NCBI GenBank assembly: GCA_009746045.1
Contig: RPFO01000448.1
Coordinates: 1,660,547-1,724,546 of the forward strand
Direction of reading: 5' to 3'
Origin: Mesostigma viride
Lineage: Eukaryota > Streptophyta > Mesostigmatophyceae > Mesostigmatales > Mesostigmataceae
Length of the DNA: 64,000 nt
The translations under genes and the position numbers were made by a program. The notes under the pieces were generated by a model. The model was not told the origin of the DNA, made no database searches, and saw nothing but the letters and a program-made list of their open reading frames with translations. Below are positions 46,296-59,701 of the stretch, piece by piece (within the stretch, counting starts at the first letter, position 1; every line of letters starts with the position of its first letter).

Positions 46296-47244
46296 AATCA
46301 CATACACGTATGATTGTGCCACATGCATGATCCTGTAACTGCATGCTAGACTTGGCCACCGGCATGCGACGTAATACTACATGCCTACCAAATATGCATG
46401 CATGCTGCACCCCGGCCTGCGATGCACATAAATGCACTATTGCCACTTCATAAATGATTGATATAGAAAATTGGCTAGGCAATCCGTTAGCCAGTGCAGC
46501 ATAGATAGTGTGCTTCGCCACAGAACCATCTCACATGTATCTACTGGCCATTGTCACAACTTGCTGCGGTGCAATACATGTGAGGGCAGATCTCCTGTGG
46601 TCCTTAGTGGCCGCATGTCTCTTGGCAGCAGGCCAGACTCATTGAGGAACTTCCCAAACCGAGACCCAGGTTCACCAGCATCTCTGCTCTCGTGCCGAGG
46701 CGGCGGCGCATGCTGGGTCAGTGTCCAGGCGGCAGACACAGAGGGAGATGCCTCGTCCAGGTGGCGGAGAATGCTCACATCGCGACAGCCTGTGGCCATG
46801 GCGTGAGTACGAGCCAACAAAGATACACTTCAATAAATGTCAGCCCTATTCATATCAAAAAGGTCAAAGCACTTTTTCTCTCGATACCCTAATCGAAACT
46901 GCTGCTGGCGCAATACAAGTGACCTCATGGTCCATGCCGCAGATGGGAAAGTTATTGAAGTTGCAGCCATTATTGAAGTTACAAACCGCAAGACTGGACA
47001 GGGCTACGCTTCTTGAGGGTCGGACCCCTGAGAACTTGGGGTGACTTTCCAATAAAATAAGATGGCTGCCTTTGTTATAGCAAGACCCCGTGGAGAAAAT
47101 AAATAGATAAACACTATAAATAAACAAATTAATAAATTAATAAACAAAACTACTGTAGTACCAGTATACTAAATAATAGCAAAACGCCAGGGAGATACAT
47201 GGGGCAGATGCCACATGCATGGAGGCTACATGGAGAGATGCCAC
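46296..47244. other. No gene recognised
   Basis: Lies downstream of the DEG15 gene (which is on the - strand). No conserved motif was recognised; part of it may be DEG15 3' UTR or last-exon sequence. Confidence 0.35.
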
Positions 47245-47937
47245 TCACCCCCAGGTCTGGCACGTTTCCCCTCCCCCCGCCTGCAACCAACCGCTTGAGA
47301 AGTCCCAGCTCCCAGCAAGACCCGCTGGCCCTTCCCCTCCCCCCCCTTGCCCCTTCCCTTGGGGCAGTGCCTGACATGTAATTCCCACCGACTTGACACT
47401 ACTTGTCAAGCAAAGTATATCATCGAAAGGGGGTAGACTATTGCCTTTCGTTTTGGCAGAAAAGGGGCAGCAGGGTGGGACAAGAGTAATATGTGCCACA
47501 GCGAAGGAGCATGGTAAGGCTGTCGCGGAAAAGTACGCCCAGGCCAGACCACGCACTGGAGCCTCGCAAAGATAGTTTCCGCTTGCAATCGGTACCAGAG
47601 AAAGAACATGTGGCATGCTGCAGACAATGGAGTTTCAAGGATTCCTTGAACAATCACATGCGTGCCAAGGCAGCCGGAAAAACAAGTCACCAATAAAATG
47701 CGTAGTTTGTTTTGATAACAGACACACATGCCCGATAGCATCCGGTAATGACAGGCAAAAGCGCAGGGGGTGGGTACGCGGGGAAGAATAAAGCATGGTA
47801 TAAGCACGGTATAAGAACGGCACAAGCGCGGAGGAGGAACGGTGGAAGCATGGTAGATGCAGTTGATCTAGATCACGTGCATTGGTGAAAGTGAGGGCGC
47901 GATGACCTTTTCAATATCACACTTTGGTCCAACATAC

Positions 47938-50900
47938 CGTCTTCCAGAAAGCGGCGGACAGGCTGCAGCATGGCGGCAGGGATGCTGAAGTTGATGGTAG
48001 GGATCACCACCCCAGAGCTGTGGGATGCATTGCTGAGGTGTCACCATGGAAGGAATGCATCCCACAGGAATCGGGCATCCCACAGCATGGAAGGCATCCG
48101 GGCGTGAAGGGTGGGGGCAGGCACAGGGGAATAATGGTATAGCAGATGCAGTTGTGCATGTCAGCCAAGTGTCGTGGTTAAACGGTCACGCTATAGTTAG
48201 TCCTGGTCACAACACGGCGCCTTTGTGCACAGCTACTATTACTGCCAACACTTTGGTGAAATAGCAACATATTAGTATGCGAGCCATTAAACCAGCTAGG
48301 CACAGTCATTCACGCGCCATCCCAGAAACTAGGTGCAGTCAGATGCTAGGCACTGCGGCTTTGCGAGGCAACCCCCTTACGACTTCGCAAGGCAAGGGGG
48401 CTTGGCTTGCGATAGTGTTGCAGGCCATGCGAGCAAGGGCACACAATCACCTCGTGACGAGCGACAGCAGCGTGCCGTCCTCACGAAGGACCACGCCCCC
48501 AGAGCCGCCCGCGTGCACCACCGCTGACGTCATCACCAGCGCCGCCACTTGTGGGGGATGGTAGGTGGCCACCTGCACCCGCACCCCCTGGTCCCTGGGC
48601 CCACGGTGCTGGCGAGAACCTGAACCCGTGGCATCCACCTGCACATACCGCAGTGCCTCTGCGGGCACATTGCCACTACCCCCACCCAGCAGTGCTCCAG
48701 TTCTCCCTTTGCTGGCGCTCGCATGCACACCATGCAATCGCCTGGGAGGCCCACCCATGACCGCGTGTGACAGAGCCACGTCTTGCGGCGCTGTCCTCAT
48801 ACCCCGCGGTCCCCTTGCCGCATCGTCCGGCTCCCTCCCCATGTCCTGCGGCTCTCTGACCTCTCTCCCTCGAAATGAAGGAGCCGAGAAGGGCGACAAG
48901 GGAGCAGCGGGCCCCCGTGAAGGCGTCGGCGCGCACGTGGATGCCCGCGCAGGCACAGGAGCCCATGATGACGAGCGTGGTGATGTCAGTGTGCGTGTCG
49001 GCATCAGTGTGCGTGACGGCGCACACGGTGCCTGTCCCACGTCCACAAACTGGACGCTGGAGACCACCCCTGATGTGACCATGGGGCCCCCACTGCGGGC
49101 AAATGGACCCAGGAGTGCGTAGCCCACCACGGTGACCGGCTCCCCCCGGACAGGGTCAGGGATGCCAGCAGCAGCAGCACCCCCACCACTACCGTCATCA
49201 TCATCTTCATGAAAGAGGGGCGCGCCAGTATTAATATTATCGGCAAAGGGACCACCGTTGCTATTGCACGGACCGCCCGGGGCATCCTGGAAATGATGAT
49301 GGCCATGTCGATGGTGGCAGCCTTCACATCGTGGGGATGCCGGCATCTGCGGCGCGACAGAGGCACCTCCGTCGCTCCTGTCATCCACCACAAGGCAGAT
49401 GCCGGCATGCCCACCTGTGTGTCTCTCCATGCGTGCAGCACACTGCCTCGGATCACCATAGAACACGCCCTGCCTCGGATCATCACCGATTAAATCACCA
49501 TAGAGCATACCGCAACCACTCCCTTCGTGGCCCCACCGGATGGGGACCAGCTCGATACCCCGCGCCCGGATGCCAGTGCTACTGTTAGCATTACCCTGAG
49601 CATTACCACCCTCGCCACCATCCCTGGCAGCGCTACCATGCCTCCAAGCTCCTGACCCACTGTCTGCTGGCAACGCCGCCTCCATCGCGGGCACTCCCCG
49701 GTGCCCTCCACCTCGGCCGCTGCCCTCCCTGTAGCCCTCAACCCTGGTGTCTACAAGCCCTGAGCAGGGACGGGCGTCAGTGTCCACACATATTCTCGGT
49801 GCAAAGCTCTCGCTCGCATGTCCACCCTCCCCACTACCAGCCGCACAGCCTAGGCTTTGCGATGGCCACACTTCAGGGCCCGATGAGGTTGGATTCAATA
49901 GCTGTAGGGAGCTCCTGCCTCTGCTCCTGCTGCTGCTGTTGTTGCTGCTGCCGCTGTTGTTATTGCTGCTGCTACTGCTGCTGCCGCTACCAGCCTCCAC
50001 CGGCGGGCGCCAGCTGGCGCACGGAACCAGCCGCAGCACCGCCACGTCCAGCACGCCGCGGCTCACGTAGATGACCTCGGCAGGGACCCAGACGTCCCGC
50101 CCGGCATCCGTCACGCTGTCAGCCCAGGGGGATGGGGGGGGCACATTGTCCCCCGGGCTGTTAGGAAAGCCGGATGACGGCACAGCATCAGACGTTGCTG
50201 CTGTCGGCATCGTCGGTGGCAGGGCTAAGCGGACCCGGAAAGACGGCGGTTGCCTTGAGGGAGGCCCGACACTGCCGCTGCCCCCAGCGCCCATGCAACC
50301 ATGGCCCCCCAAGAAGTGAGCTCCCGTGCACGTCGGCAAGGGGGCCGCGCCACTGTCCGTGAAGCCATGCTTGTCCGCACCTGCATGGGCATAATCCCAC
50401 AAGGTCCTCCCCTTGGTTTCCGCTGCCCCCCGCTCCCACGACCGCCCCAGGGCCACATCGGTGCGCGATCGCCCAAGGGTCCCTGGGCCGGGGTCATCCC
50501 TGCCGGTCGCCACCTGTGCGGTCCGTAGCGGGGCACCTGGCGGCCTTGGGGGCGCGCTCGACGCGACCACATGCGCGTTGGTGAGGATGTGGCCGTCGCG
50601 GGAGATGACGACACCTGTCGCCCACGTCCCCGATGGCCCCACAACCATCACAACGGAGCGAAGTGCGGAGGCCAGCGTGACCGCGCGATGATGGCTGGTG
50701 AGCCTGCGATCGTGCTCGTTCCAGTCAGGACCGATGCACTGCCCGCCGGAACGTTCATCGCACCTTGAAGTGCATTGGTCAAGGATGTTCGGGGACACGG
50801 TCCCCCCCGGTCCCCAACTGTACGTGGTGGTGTCCTGCTGATGCGGCCCGGGCAGCAAGGGGCGCCCTGGAGTAGCATGCGGATGCGGCCGCTGCGAGGA

Positions 50901-51073
50901 GCATGCTGAATGGCTGCACTGGATTTCTGGATGGTTTCGCCGTGCCTCGCTCGGTGTGCACGCAGTGGTGACCCCAGTAGGCCTTCCGGCGTCAGCCATC
51001 GCGGTGGTGACAGCAAGGCGGCCGCCTCTCTCACAGCTAGCCATGGCCCCCCTCGCGTCTCTGGTTGCTCTCA

Positions 51074-51124
<51 letters not shown>

Positions 51125-54100
51125 CATGGTTTCCGAACGTGCTGTGGTTGCAAGGGCCGCCACTAGGCTTCTCAAACGGGCCGGTTCCCACAGCTCCCCT
51201 GACATCATATGCATGACAGGGAACATGACCCATGGCCACGTCGGGCGGGCCTCGTTCTCTGGATGTTTGCCTTTCTGGTGAACAACAAGCACCTGAGTCA
51301 GGCCATGGCACTCGGGTGACATGAGCAGGAGGATCTTGACAGTGTTCGATTTGATACCCTTGGGGTGGTGCTGTGAGCCATGGGCCTGGCGAGCCGAGCG
51401 CTGATGCTGACACAGCGGCTGCTGTCTGGACTTGAATGCTGCCAGATGCACCTCCCACGTCAAGGGACGGCAAAGACCGCTGCTCCAGCGCGTTCCAGGT
51501 GGTGGCGGCGTCTCCGTTGGACGAGACAGTAGACGGTACAACGGACAATGCACTGGATGATGATGACAAACCAGATGTCGATGCCGCAGAGCCCATGAGG
51601 GACGGAGGCGAGGAGAGTCGCATTGATGTGGAAAGCTGCTTGGCTCGCTCGAGACGTGGGGCGCTCGTGTTGTCGCGAGCGGTGAAGAAAGCTGAGAGGC
51701 AGGCAGCGAGCAGGGGCGCAGGGAGTGCCAGCTGTCGCCGTGCCAAGGGGGCACCCAAGAGTGTGCAGCGGGGATAAAGGGGTAAAGTAGGGGTTAGATC
51801 GGGTTTCCTTAGGTGGATGATAGGGTTGTACGGGATGGCGTGAGCAGGGGAAGATCATGTGATCGAGAGGGGAGGCGAGCAGGGGGCCAAGGATGGTGCG
51901 AGGAAGTGGGCAAGGAGCGGGCCAAGGAATGCAGCCAAGAGTTTGCTAGCAGTGCCCGTGAAGTCTCTTAATGAAGGTCGAGCCATGGTGGCCTTGCTGG
52001 AAACACAGATTCATGATTCACTGGGTGCAATCGGAAGTGTCAACATGGAGGGCATGCAGCAGCAGCTGTTTGCAATGGAACGTCGCCGGATGCAATCAGC
52101 CCCCATACACGTATTCATAAACATATGCTGCTACGTGGGGCAGTAGACTACACCACCACGTGATTACCAATCATGTGGTTGGCTTCTGCCATTGCTATGG
52201 CAATGTCTGTATCATGACTGAAAGGTCATGGAGGCCAGCCACGACGTCGCAGTACCAGATCTCCCGTCTGCACTCTTCCCGCGAACAAGAAAGGTGCACG
52301 TAGGTAGGTGGCAGCAACGGTGAAGTAACAAATGCCCTGGGACCAAGGAAAGGATCACGGCACTTTCCGTTCCCAACTTACCGGATGCTAGCATAAAGCC
52401 AGTGTCCCGTGCCATCGCAACTGTCTCATGCCCTCCCCTTGAAACTGCGCGTAGAAAGGCGGTGGGGAGATCAAAAGTGACTAATCCTGCCTATTAGCCC
52501 ATCACTACATAGCATACTGGTTTATAAAGCTTGCATGATAACATTCCATGGCATATTTGGTACCAAGGACGTATATAGGCTCACCTGGATTTCTGCAGAG
52601 CCTTTCCTTTGGCGGACAGGTTGCAGCAGCAGGCCCAAGAACCGCCCGTCGGCTGCCAACACAGGGCCGCCCTCCATGCCTAAACATGAGGTACAGCCAA
52701 ATTGGCAGTAAAGAGCAAATGTTTCAGGCAGGGTTGGTAGTAAGCAGAAAACGCCTGAATTGTTGGCAGCACGGTGCAACACCTGCAGTGTTCTTCCTCG
52801 TCAACACAAATCAGTAGGCTGCGTCTGCGAGAAGTGGCCCCAAAGAGACTCTACTAATCTGCAAGCACCCTGCAACCCACCTGGGAGACACCTGGCGTCG
52901 AGGAAGAGGAGCGCAGGCGATGTGCTGGCAGCTGCGCGCCAGGTATTCGATACCACGCCCGTGACCAGGCTGTAGCAATCGAGCATGTGAAGTGGGGGGA
53001 AAGAGGGAGCCAGTGGATTTTGAATCGGCCGGTGTGACACTCCGCCCGACGCAGGAATGTGATGGCCATGAAGGATGTTGACTGAAATGATAGTACTATG
53101 TAGTAGATGTGTCCGAGCTAGCTAGTGCATTCTAGATCCCAACGCACATTATATCCATAGGAAATAGGAATAGCCGTCTGCAGCAAGCTTGTATGGGTGT
53201 ATGGTCAGAATTGGGTGCAAACAGGGTTAGCAAGGCAACAGCAACGGTTGGTAAACTGCTGTAATATTCACAAACGCAGGTGACAAATAGTAGGAACGTA
53301 AAATATTTTAGCAATGATGGTCAAAATGGTAACAGCTGTCCACAACAACTACTGGTCAAATGGTAACAACTGGGGAGAAAAAAATCATTACATAGCACGC
53401 CATGATTGAGGAAAGATGGGAAGAAATAGAAAGCACATTAGGATGGAACCAAGAGCAGCAAAGTCACTACCAAGGCCAGGAAGATGAGGCAGGCATCACC
53501 AGATGCTCAAGCTTGTTAAGCAGAATCTCTGCACCATGCTAACGAAAGAACCCACCTATACCCCACCTTCACCAGAGCAACAAAGATGTGCATGCCAGGC
53601 CATAACCTGCCAGCCCAGGGCTGGAACTGATGGGGCGGCCCCTTTAAACAAGGGGTCGCCCTGGCAACATTTTAGGCCATTCCCCTGTCAAAAGCGTGCT
53701 CACCAGCATGTACTCACCAGTTATGGAAATGTCGTGGTGACAGCACACCGAAGGGCGAGCCCGCGATAAGAACCGGCGTGCCGACATGGGTAGGGGTCTC
53801 CAGGGTGCCACGTGGGAGTATGTGAGGCAGTCTAGACAAGGTGGCCAGCTCATCCGGCTGATATTCCCCAGATTCCATCCCCGCCCAAGCAGACAAGCAG
53901 GATGGAAGGACACGGAAACGAACGGGGCAACCCCAGCAGTGAGAGACAAGCTGTAAGTGGCGCTGGTGGAATAAGGAACACGAACAACCCCAGGACGGGT
54001 GAGACAAAAGAAAAAGGCTTACACAGATTGTGTAGCCGCGTGCCTCCGTCCAGAACGACCGGGCACCATCAAAAGTGCTCCGCAGCGGTGTGAACGACGC

Positions 54101-57100
54101 AACAAGACAAGAAGGGGACCTGGTGGGAGTCAACAGCAACTACTCACAGACACCGCAGGCCACATGGTGGACAATCCACGCCATAACAGCCCAATTATCA
54201 ACCCTTCGCTCAAGTACGAGCAACAATCACATACCGCGAGCTTCACGCCGAATATGGCCAGCATGCTGGTTACTGGCGGCCGCGCTGACAATGCCGGCAG
54301 TGGGTACAGCCCCGCGGGTACAGCTGCCACTGATGCCGGGGGCAGGTGGCTCATGTCCCGCTGCTGCTGCTGCTGGGGCAGGGCCTCAACCAGGAGAGAT
54401 GGCGGCTGCGTGGATTCCTCCAATCCAGCAGAGACCGAGCGCCTGATAACCACATCTGCCGCGGATGCCTCATCGACCCACAAGGCTCCATTCTGTCTCC
54501 CCCAATGTAGGTCTCTCAACTCCCCCTCTTTAAGGGGTACATGGGGATGACTCGTGGAGTGAGCTCGTATCAGCCCGCAAGCTTGGGCTCGCAGAGGCAA
54601 ACACTCGTCAAAAGCTGCAGTACTCCATGCTTTTAAGGGCCCATCGCTGGCTGGAACTCGCCCATCAGGGAAATGCCCACCAGAGGAAGCGTCCCCTTGC
54701 CCACTGCTCGTAATTCCGATTGCAACATGGGATGGCGCGCCGGTGGCGCCGCCATGGGCGAACGTCCCCAGGCGCGCCGATGGCTGCGCGGCGGAGGGTG
54801 TCAACGCCCATCCCTGGACCCAGCCACCCCCTTGTGCAAGGATGGACTCAAGGGCGGTGCTCGCCTCGGGGCAGTCCAGCTGCGACAGGACACAAGGGGG
54901 CACATGGCCATGAACTTATTATTTGGTAAGCAAGCTGTATGATCAGCAAGCGGTCACTGTACGGTCACTTTCCGGGCAGCGTCGTGACGAGAGGTGGCAT
55001 CGGATGCAAGATGAGCAAGCCAGTTCCAACCAGTATTGGATGGCAGACATATACCTAGCAATTACACAAGATTTCGAGGAAGCAGCGGAGGACGGTGCAC
55101 ACATACCCCAGGAGATGGCCATTCACTACCAGGGTTTAGTGTGCTCAATATTTATTTTAAATAAACACTCGTTCTACTCTTTATTTTTTTTCATTGTTCC
55201 CTCAAGGAAAATAGGCCGACCAGGCAGCCACAGACAGCCAGGCTAGGGGGGGACGACCTGTGGATGCCGGCATGCTGGCAAAGAGTTTACGTTGGGTGAC
55301 AAGCACCGCCACCAAGCTGTTAGATGGCCCGTCCTAGTGAAATGCCCACCACCACATGCTTCTCTGGCTCTCACGCACCAATCAACTTGCCGGTACAACG
55401 ACACCATGACTATGCCACCTATTCCCGAAAATTCCCGATAAAGTTGTGGTCGAACCACCGCAGCGGGGAGGAGTGTTGGCCTGGCAAAGCTACCACCCAT
55501 TGTGGTCCAACCACCGCAGCGGGAAGGAGTGTTGGCCTGGCAAAGCTACCACCCATTGTGGTCTAACCACCGCATCGGGGAGGAGTGTTGGCCTGGCAAA
55601 GCTACCACCCATTGTGGTCCAACCACCGCAGCGGGGAGGAGTGTTGGCCTGGCAAAGCTTCCACCCATCGTGGTCCAACCACCGCATCGGGGAGGAGTGT
55701 TGGCCTGGCAAAGCTACCACCGATCGTGGTCGAACCACCGCATCAGGGAGGAGTGTTGGCCTGGCAAAGCTTCCACCCATCGTGGTCCAACCACCGCATC
55801 GGGGAGGAGTGTTGGCCTGGCAAAGCTACCACCGATCGTGGTCGAACCACCGCATCAGGGAGGAGTGTTGGCCTGGCAATGCTACAGCCCTTTACCTACA
55901 GAAAAATATAGGAACATGTCGAGTAGAGCCGACACTAGGGAATGGGCTACTACATTAGCCCGTCCTAAGTGCAGAAACAGAACAGGCGTTCCCCAAGTCC
56001 AGAAACAAAGCAGGCTTTTCCAAGTACAGAAACAAAGCAGGCAAGGATTCCGCACACTCACCATGGAGAGAAAATCCGCGGGCCTCCGTCTGCCCTCGCT
56101 GTACGTGTTGCGGCGGAACGGGTCACCCAGGGACACCTGTACCCGCGGCCCAGGTGGGTGGAACCATAGGAGACACAGCAGCAAAGGCAGGTGATGGATT
56201 TGTGCAAGTGAACAGAGACCAAGCGCGCCTATGTGCAGTGAGCGATTGCCTGAACGTACTGTGCAGCTTGCACTAGCTCATGAACTATCTCGTTCACCCT
56301 CCTGTATCCACTTGGACCTGAAATAGGAGTAAGAAGTTCTGGTGATCACCTGCGTCTTATCATCATATTTGTGGTCCCGATTCTCCAAATTTCTGGCTTG
56401 TGCTATTCGTCTAATCATCATTGATGTCCTCTTCAGCGCGTAAGGCCCGCAGGACCTGAATGACAACTCCCATACTGGCAGAGCATGCCCCAGATCAGCA
56501 AGCCCTGCATGAGAGGATGGGCACCTGGATGTGCCAGCTGGCACCTGAGTACATCATCCTAAAGGCATGGGCATGTCTCTATGAAACAGAGCATGGTCAG
56601 GAAGAATGTAGCTGATGCCATGGCAGGCAGCGCGTGGGGGTACACACAGTTGAGGCTGCACAAAGAAACGAAAATTCACTTCCCTCGTGCTTTGTGGCAA
56701 AAAACTTTTCACTCCACACAAATATGATGTCAATAACAATGCTGATCATGATAAGAATAATGCTGATATGATTGCAATATTAACTTTAGGAGCACTGGAG
56801 ACCCGACGAGCGGGTGTCCGGCGACTCGATGCCGGTTAATAATGACAATATTAACAACAATAATGATGATAACGACAATAATAGAGATATCAATAATAAT
56901 GATAATAATAAAAATAACAGGACTGGAGACCTGACGTTGACGAAAAAATCGGGAGGTAATTTGCTCACCGTGACGTCAACGCTGGTCCCTGGCAGGAGCG
57001 CGTACGATGGTCCAAGCGTGCGCGCGGCCACTCTGGGAGTGTCACCCTGGAGCAGGCAGATAGGCACGTGGCACGACCCGGAGCCACCCCCCCAACGCAA

Positions 57101-58751
57101 GCATCGTTGAGAGCAGGCAAACTGAGAATGTGTGCATGAGATGATACTGAGGTGTTTTAAAAATGTACAAGGCGGTAGCACGACAGACATGCATCAACCG
57201 GCCTGCTCGACTGTCCCAACGTCTGGCCGTCTGCAGGAAGGGTAGGGGAGAGGGCGGGCGGGCGGGGCGGGCGGGCGGGCGGGCGGGCGGGCGCGGCGGG
57301 AGGGAGGGAGGGAGGGAGGGAGGGAGGGAGGGAGGAGGGAGGGAGGGAGGGAGGGAGGGAGGGAGGGAGGGAGGGAGGAGGGAGGGAGGGAGGGAGGGAG
57401 GGAGGGAGGGAGGGAGGGAGGGAGGGAGGGAGGGAGGGAGGAGGGAGGAGGGAGGAGGGAGGGAGGGAGGGAGGGAGGGAGGGAGGGGGAGGGAGGGAGG
57501 GAGGGAGGGAGGAGGGAGGGAGGGAGGGAGGGAGGGAGGGAGGGAGGGAGGGAGGAGGGAGGGAGGGGGAGGGAGGGAGGGAGGAGGGAGGGAGGGAGGG
57601 AGGGAGGGAGGGAGGGGGAGGGAGGGAGGGAGGGAGGGAGGGAGGGAGGGAGGGACGGAGGGAGGGAAGGAACACTCTTTGAGGCCGCTCCTAACAAAGA
57701 ACTTATCTTCTGCATTAATTTATTCCACAATCAGTATCTATTCCCACACCATGAGAGACATCAGTTGACTAATATCCTGACCAATCCACCCCCTGTCCGC
57801 TGCAGCAACCAAAGGTGGAGCTTGTAACCGTTATTCACAAAAAAACGTGCTTTCTACAAACAACCGTTAGGAGTTGAAATTCAAAATATATTTATCATAC
57901 ACCCATATGAAGTTAAGCTCGCAATGTCTAAGTGTGACGAATCAACAAAACTATAATGATGTCGTACCGAAGTCTTTAGTGGGCTTAAGCAATATGCCTG
58001 TGAACTGATGCAAGCAAGTATGTTTTTTCACATCCAACCAGTTGTGCATGATACCTCTCCGCCAAACTTATCCCAAGTCTTTCCAAAGCAATTCCAGCGA
58101 CCCATTACCTGGGCTGCAGCAGGAGGCAATTCTGAGGGCGCCGTCAAGAAGGGCAAGACAACACTTGCGGACGTGACGACGAACGCATTATACACTGATG
58201 TGTCAGCTTGTGCATGAGCTCCTTGCAGAGGGGTAAGCACCCAGGTTCCCGACGATGAAATAGCCAATTGCCCATCTCTGCAAGGGCAACAGGTTAAACT
58301 CGTAGGCGTGAGAACAATGAAGGGTAATGTCAACAAAATGCAAGCGTAAATGGTCGAATTAGGGTCTATTGCAAACACTGAAATTTCGGTTGAATGCTGA
58401 TATCGGCAGCCTGTCTGTTTATTGATGTCTGACATACTACCGCCGGGGCGAAAAGTCGTGAACACGGCAGAATGACTGGAGACTTACCGATATACGTGGA
58501 AAGGTTCGGCAGCTGCCTTCGCCTGCTTTGGATCCTGTTTACGTGCAGCAGTGCAAAACAGCGTGCACAGCAGTCGGATAAAGTGTTTGCAATTGTCTGG
58601 TAGTATGTAAGTACAAACGATTTAATTCAAATGATTTTATGTTATAGAATGACCAAACTCGTATTACCGGGCCGCAAACCGTGACCATTTCTGCAATGGC
58701 GTGTCCGACCGCAACCGCCTCGGCCCATGGGTGTTCCTCAGAGCGCGTCAT
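47938..58751 (-). CDS. DEG15: Peroxisomal processing protease (DEG15/TYSND1-type), greatly enlarged
   Basis: Eleven exons join in phase: 58751-58668, 58534-58488, 58277-58109, 57046-56969, 56136-56062, 54879-54235, 53857-53718, 52969-52881, 52679-52585, 51731-48451 and 48032-47938. Family landmarks in order are VCGPDPK, LAISSSG, VVTSASVVLPFLT, LLPGTSVDVT, LDCPEASTALES, LIAGSPFGVLSP, LLFLDARCLPGMEGGPV, VRQRKGSAEIQ, LTNAHVV (His, 50571-50573), VLDVAVL (Asp, 50046-50048), VHAGGSGG (Ser, 48501-48503), LVTSNAS and INFSIP. In plants and mammals this enzyme cuts targeting peptides from peroxisomal matrix proteins. Exon 10 alone encodes ~1,093 residues: Ser/Asn runs and low-complexity inserts separate the triad by ~175 and ~515 residues. 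The protein exceeds 1,600 residues against ~700 in plants. A C-terminal exon, possibly within 47250-47380, remains to be fixed; no SKL-type signal was found. Confidence 0.88.
55453..55893. repeat. 56-bp tandem array, eight copies, in a DEG15 intron
   Basis: AACCACCGCA starts units at 55453, 55509, 55565, 55621, 55677, 55733, 55789 and 55845. The units share GGAGGAGTGTTGGCCTGGCA with small alternations (CAGCGGGG or CATCGGGG or CATCAGGG; CCCATTGTGG or CCCATCGTGG or CCGATCGTGG). The alternating variants suggest that two-unit blocks were also copied. The frames crossing it are artefacts. Confidence 0.9.
57290..57668. repeat. (GGGA)n microsatellite in a DEG15 intron
   Basis: About 380 bases of GGGA units with irregular GGA and GGGGGA breaks, preceded by a short (GGGC)n block at 57255-57298. 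It lies between exons 3 and 4 of DEG15. The pre-mRNA strand reads TCCC repeats. Confidence 0.95.
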
Positions 58752-59701
58752 TGGTTCAAAGTGGGATTACTAGAGGAATCTAAAATAACACCGTATACAC
58801 TGGACGAGCAGTATTGTCAAAACGAGGGTTAGATGTAGGGTAACAGTGTGAACGTATTAATCCGCGCATGAAATTAGGAAGCAATTACGTTAGGAGGCGC
58901 GCGCCTGGCCGTACACAGAATTTCATGAGGTAAGTTAGGGCCATGCCCATATAAATCGAGTGCATCCTGACGTTGTGTCTGCCTGCAGGCATGTCCTTTT
59001 CGGCATGCAAATTTTAAAACAGATAGAAACGTGACGGGGAAGCCATGCCAAATTGCCCAATAATTGCGCAATAATTAGCCAAGCGAGATGGTGACTAGGG
59101 AATTAGGGATGTTGTCGTGAGGCACGAGGTGTCTAAAACTTGCACCGCAACATGCCATCTTGGTGATCTTGCCAAGGCTGTCACGGCTAGCTACTGACAG
59201 CGTCACGCGCTCAGAAGCTCGGAGCAGTGAGCACCGAGCACCATGCTGCTGGCAGCCAGCGCCTGACAGACAGCATAACTATGTTGGTGGGGCTTACGAT
59301 CGGGAGGATTAATTTTTGGAATTTTTTGCTGAGGGCACAGGAGGGCATCAGGATTCAGGAGCGCGTTCCGTGTGTGCCAACTGCCAAGACGTGACAGACC
59401 GATTGCCGATAGCTGCGAAACACGCTGGTGCGGGTGCCTGGTGGTCACTGCCTCACTGGTCACACTTTGATCCGAGTCTTATGAAAGGCTAAACGCAGGA
59501 GCGTTAAGCTATCCCCAACCGTCGCAAACGAGTGTCGAAATGTTACCGAAGTAATTGTTGCTTGGGCTGTCATAACAAGGAAGATGACACAGCTAGGTTT
59601 AGCTGAACATTTACAGAAAATGAAGTGGCAATCATGTACTACTTCTGCATGCTCCTGCGGTTAGTGTAGATCAGGTTCTTAAACCAGTAGATCTGCCGAA
59701 A
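58752..59701. promoter_or_regulatory. Divergent intergenic region between DEG15 and ING
   Basis: The start codons of DEG15 (-) and ING (+) face away from each other across 950 bp, so both promoters and 5' UTRs should lie here. No convincing TATA box or other element could be assigned, and no gene was recognised. Confidence 0.4.

Noticed and set aside
47245..47616. Candidate last exon of DEG15 (DLGLLKRL-like LGLLKRLVAGGG near 47300)
   Set aside because: The similarity to the plant DLSLLKNL segment is tempting, but no acceptor gives the required phase after the exon at 48032-47938, so it was not added to the gene.
57157..57768. Gly/Arg/Glu-rich and Leu/Pro/Ser-rich frames
   Set aside because: Products of the (GGGA)n microsatellite inside a DEG15 intron.
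59203..59463. 86-residue - strand frame upstream of DEG15
   Set aside because: No family motif, no splice link, and the DEG15 start is already fixed by the conserved N-terminus at 58751.
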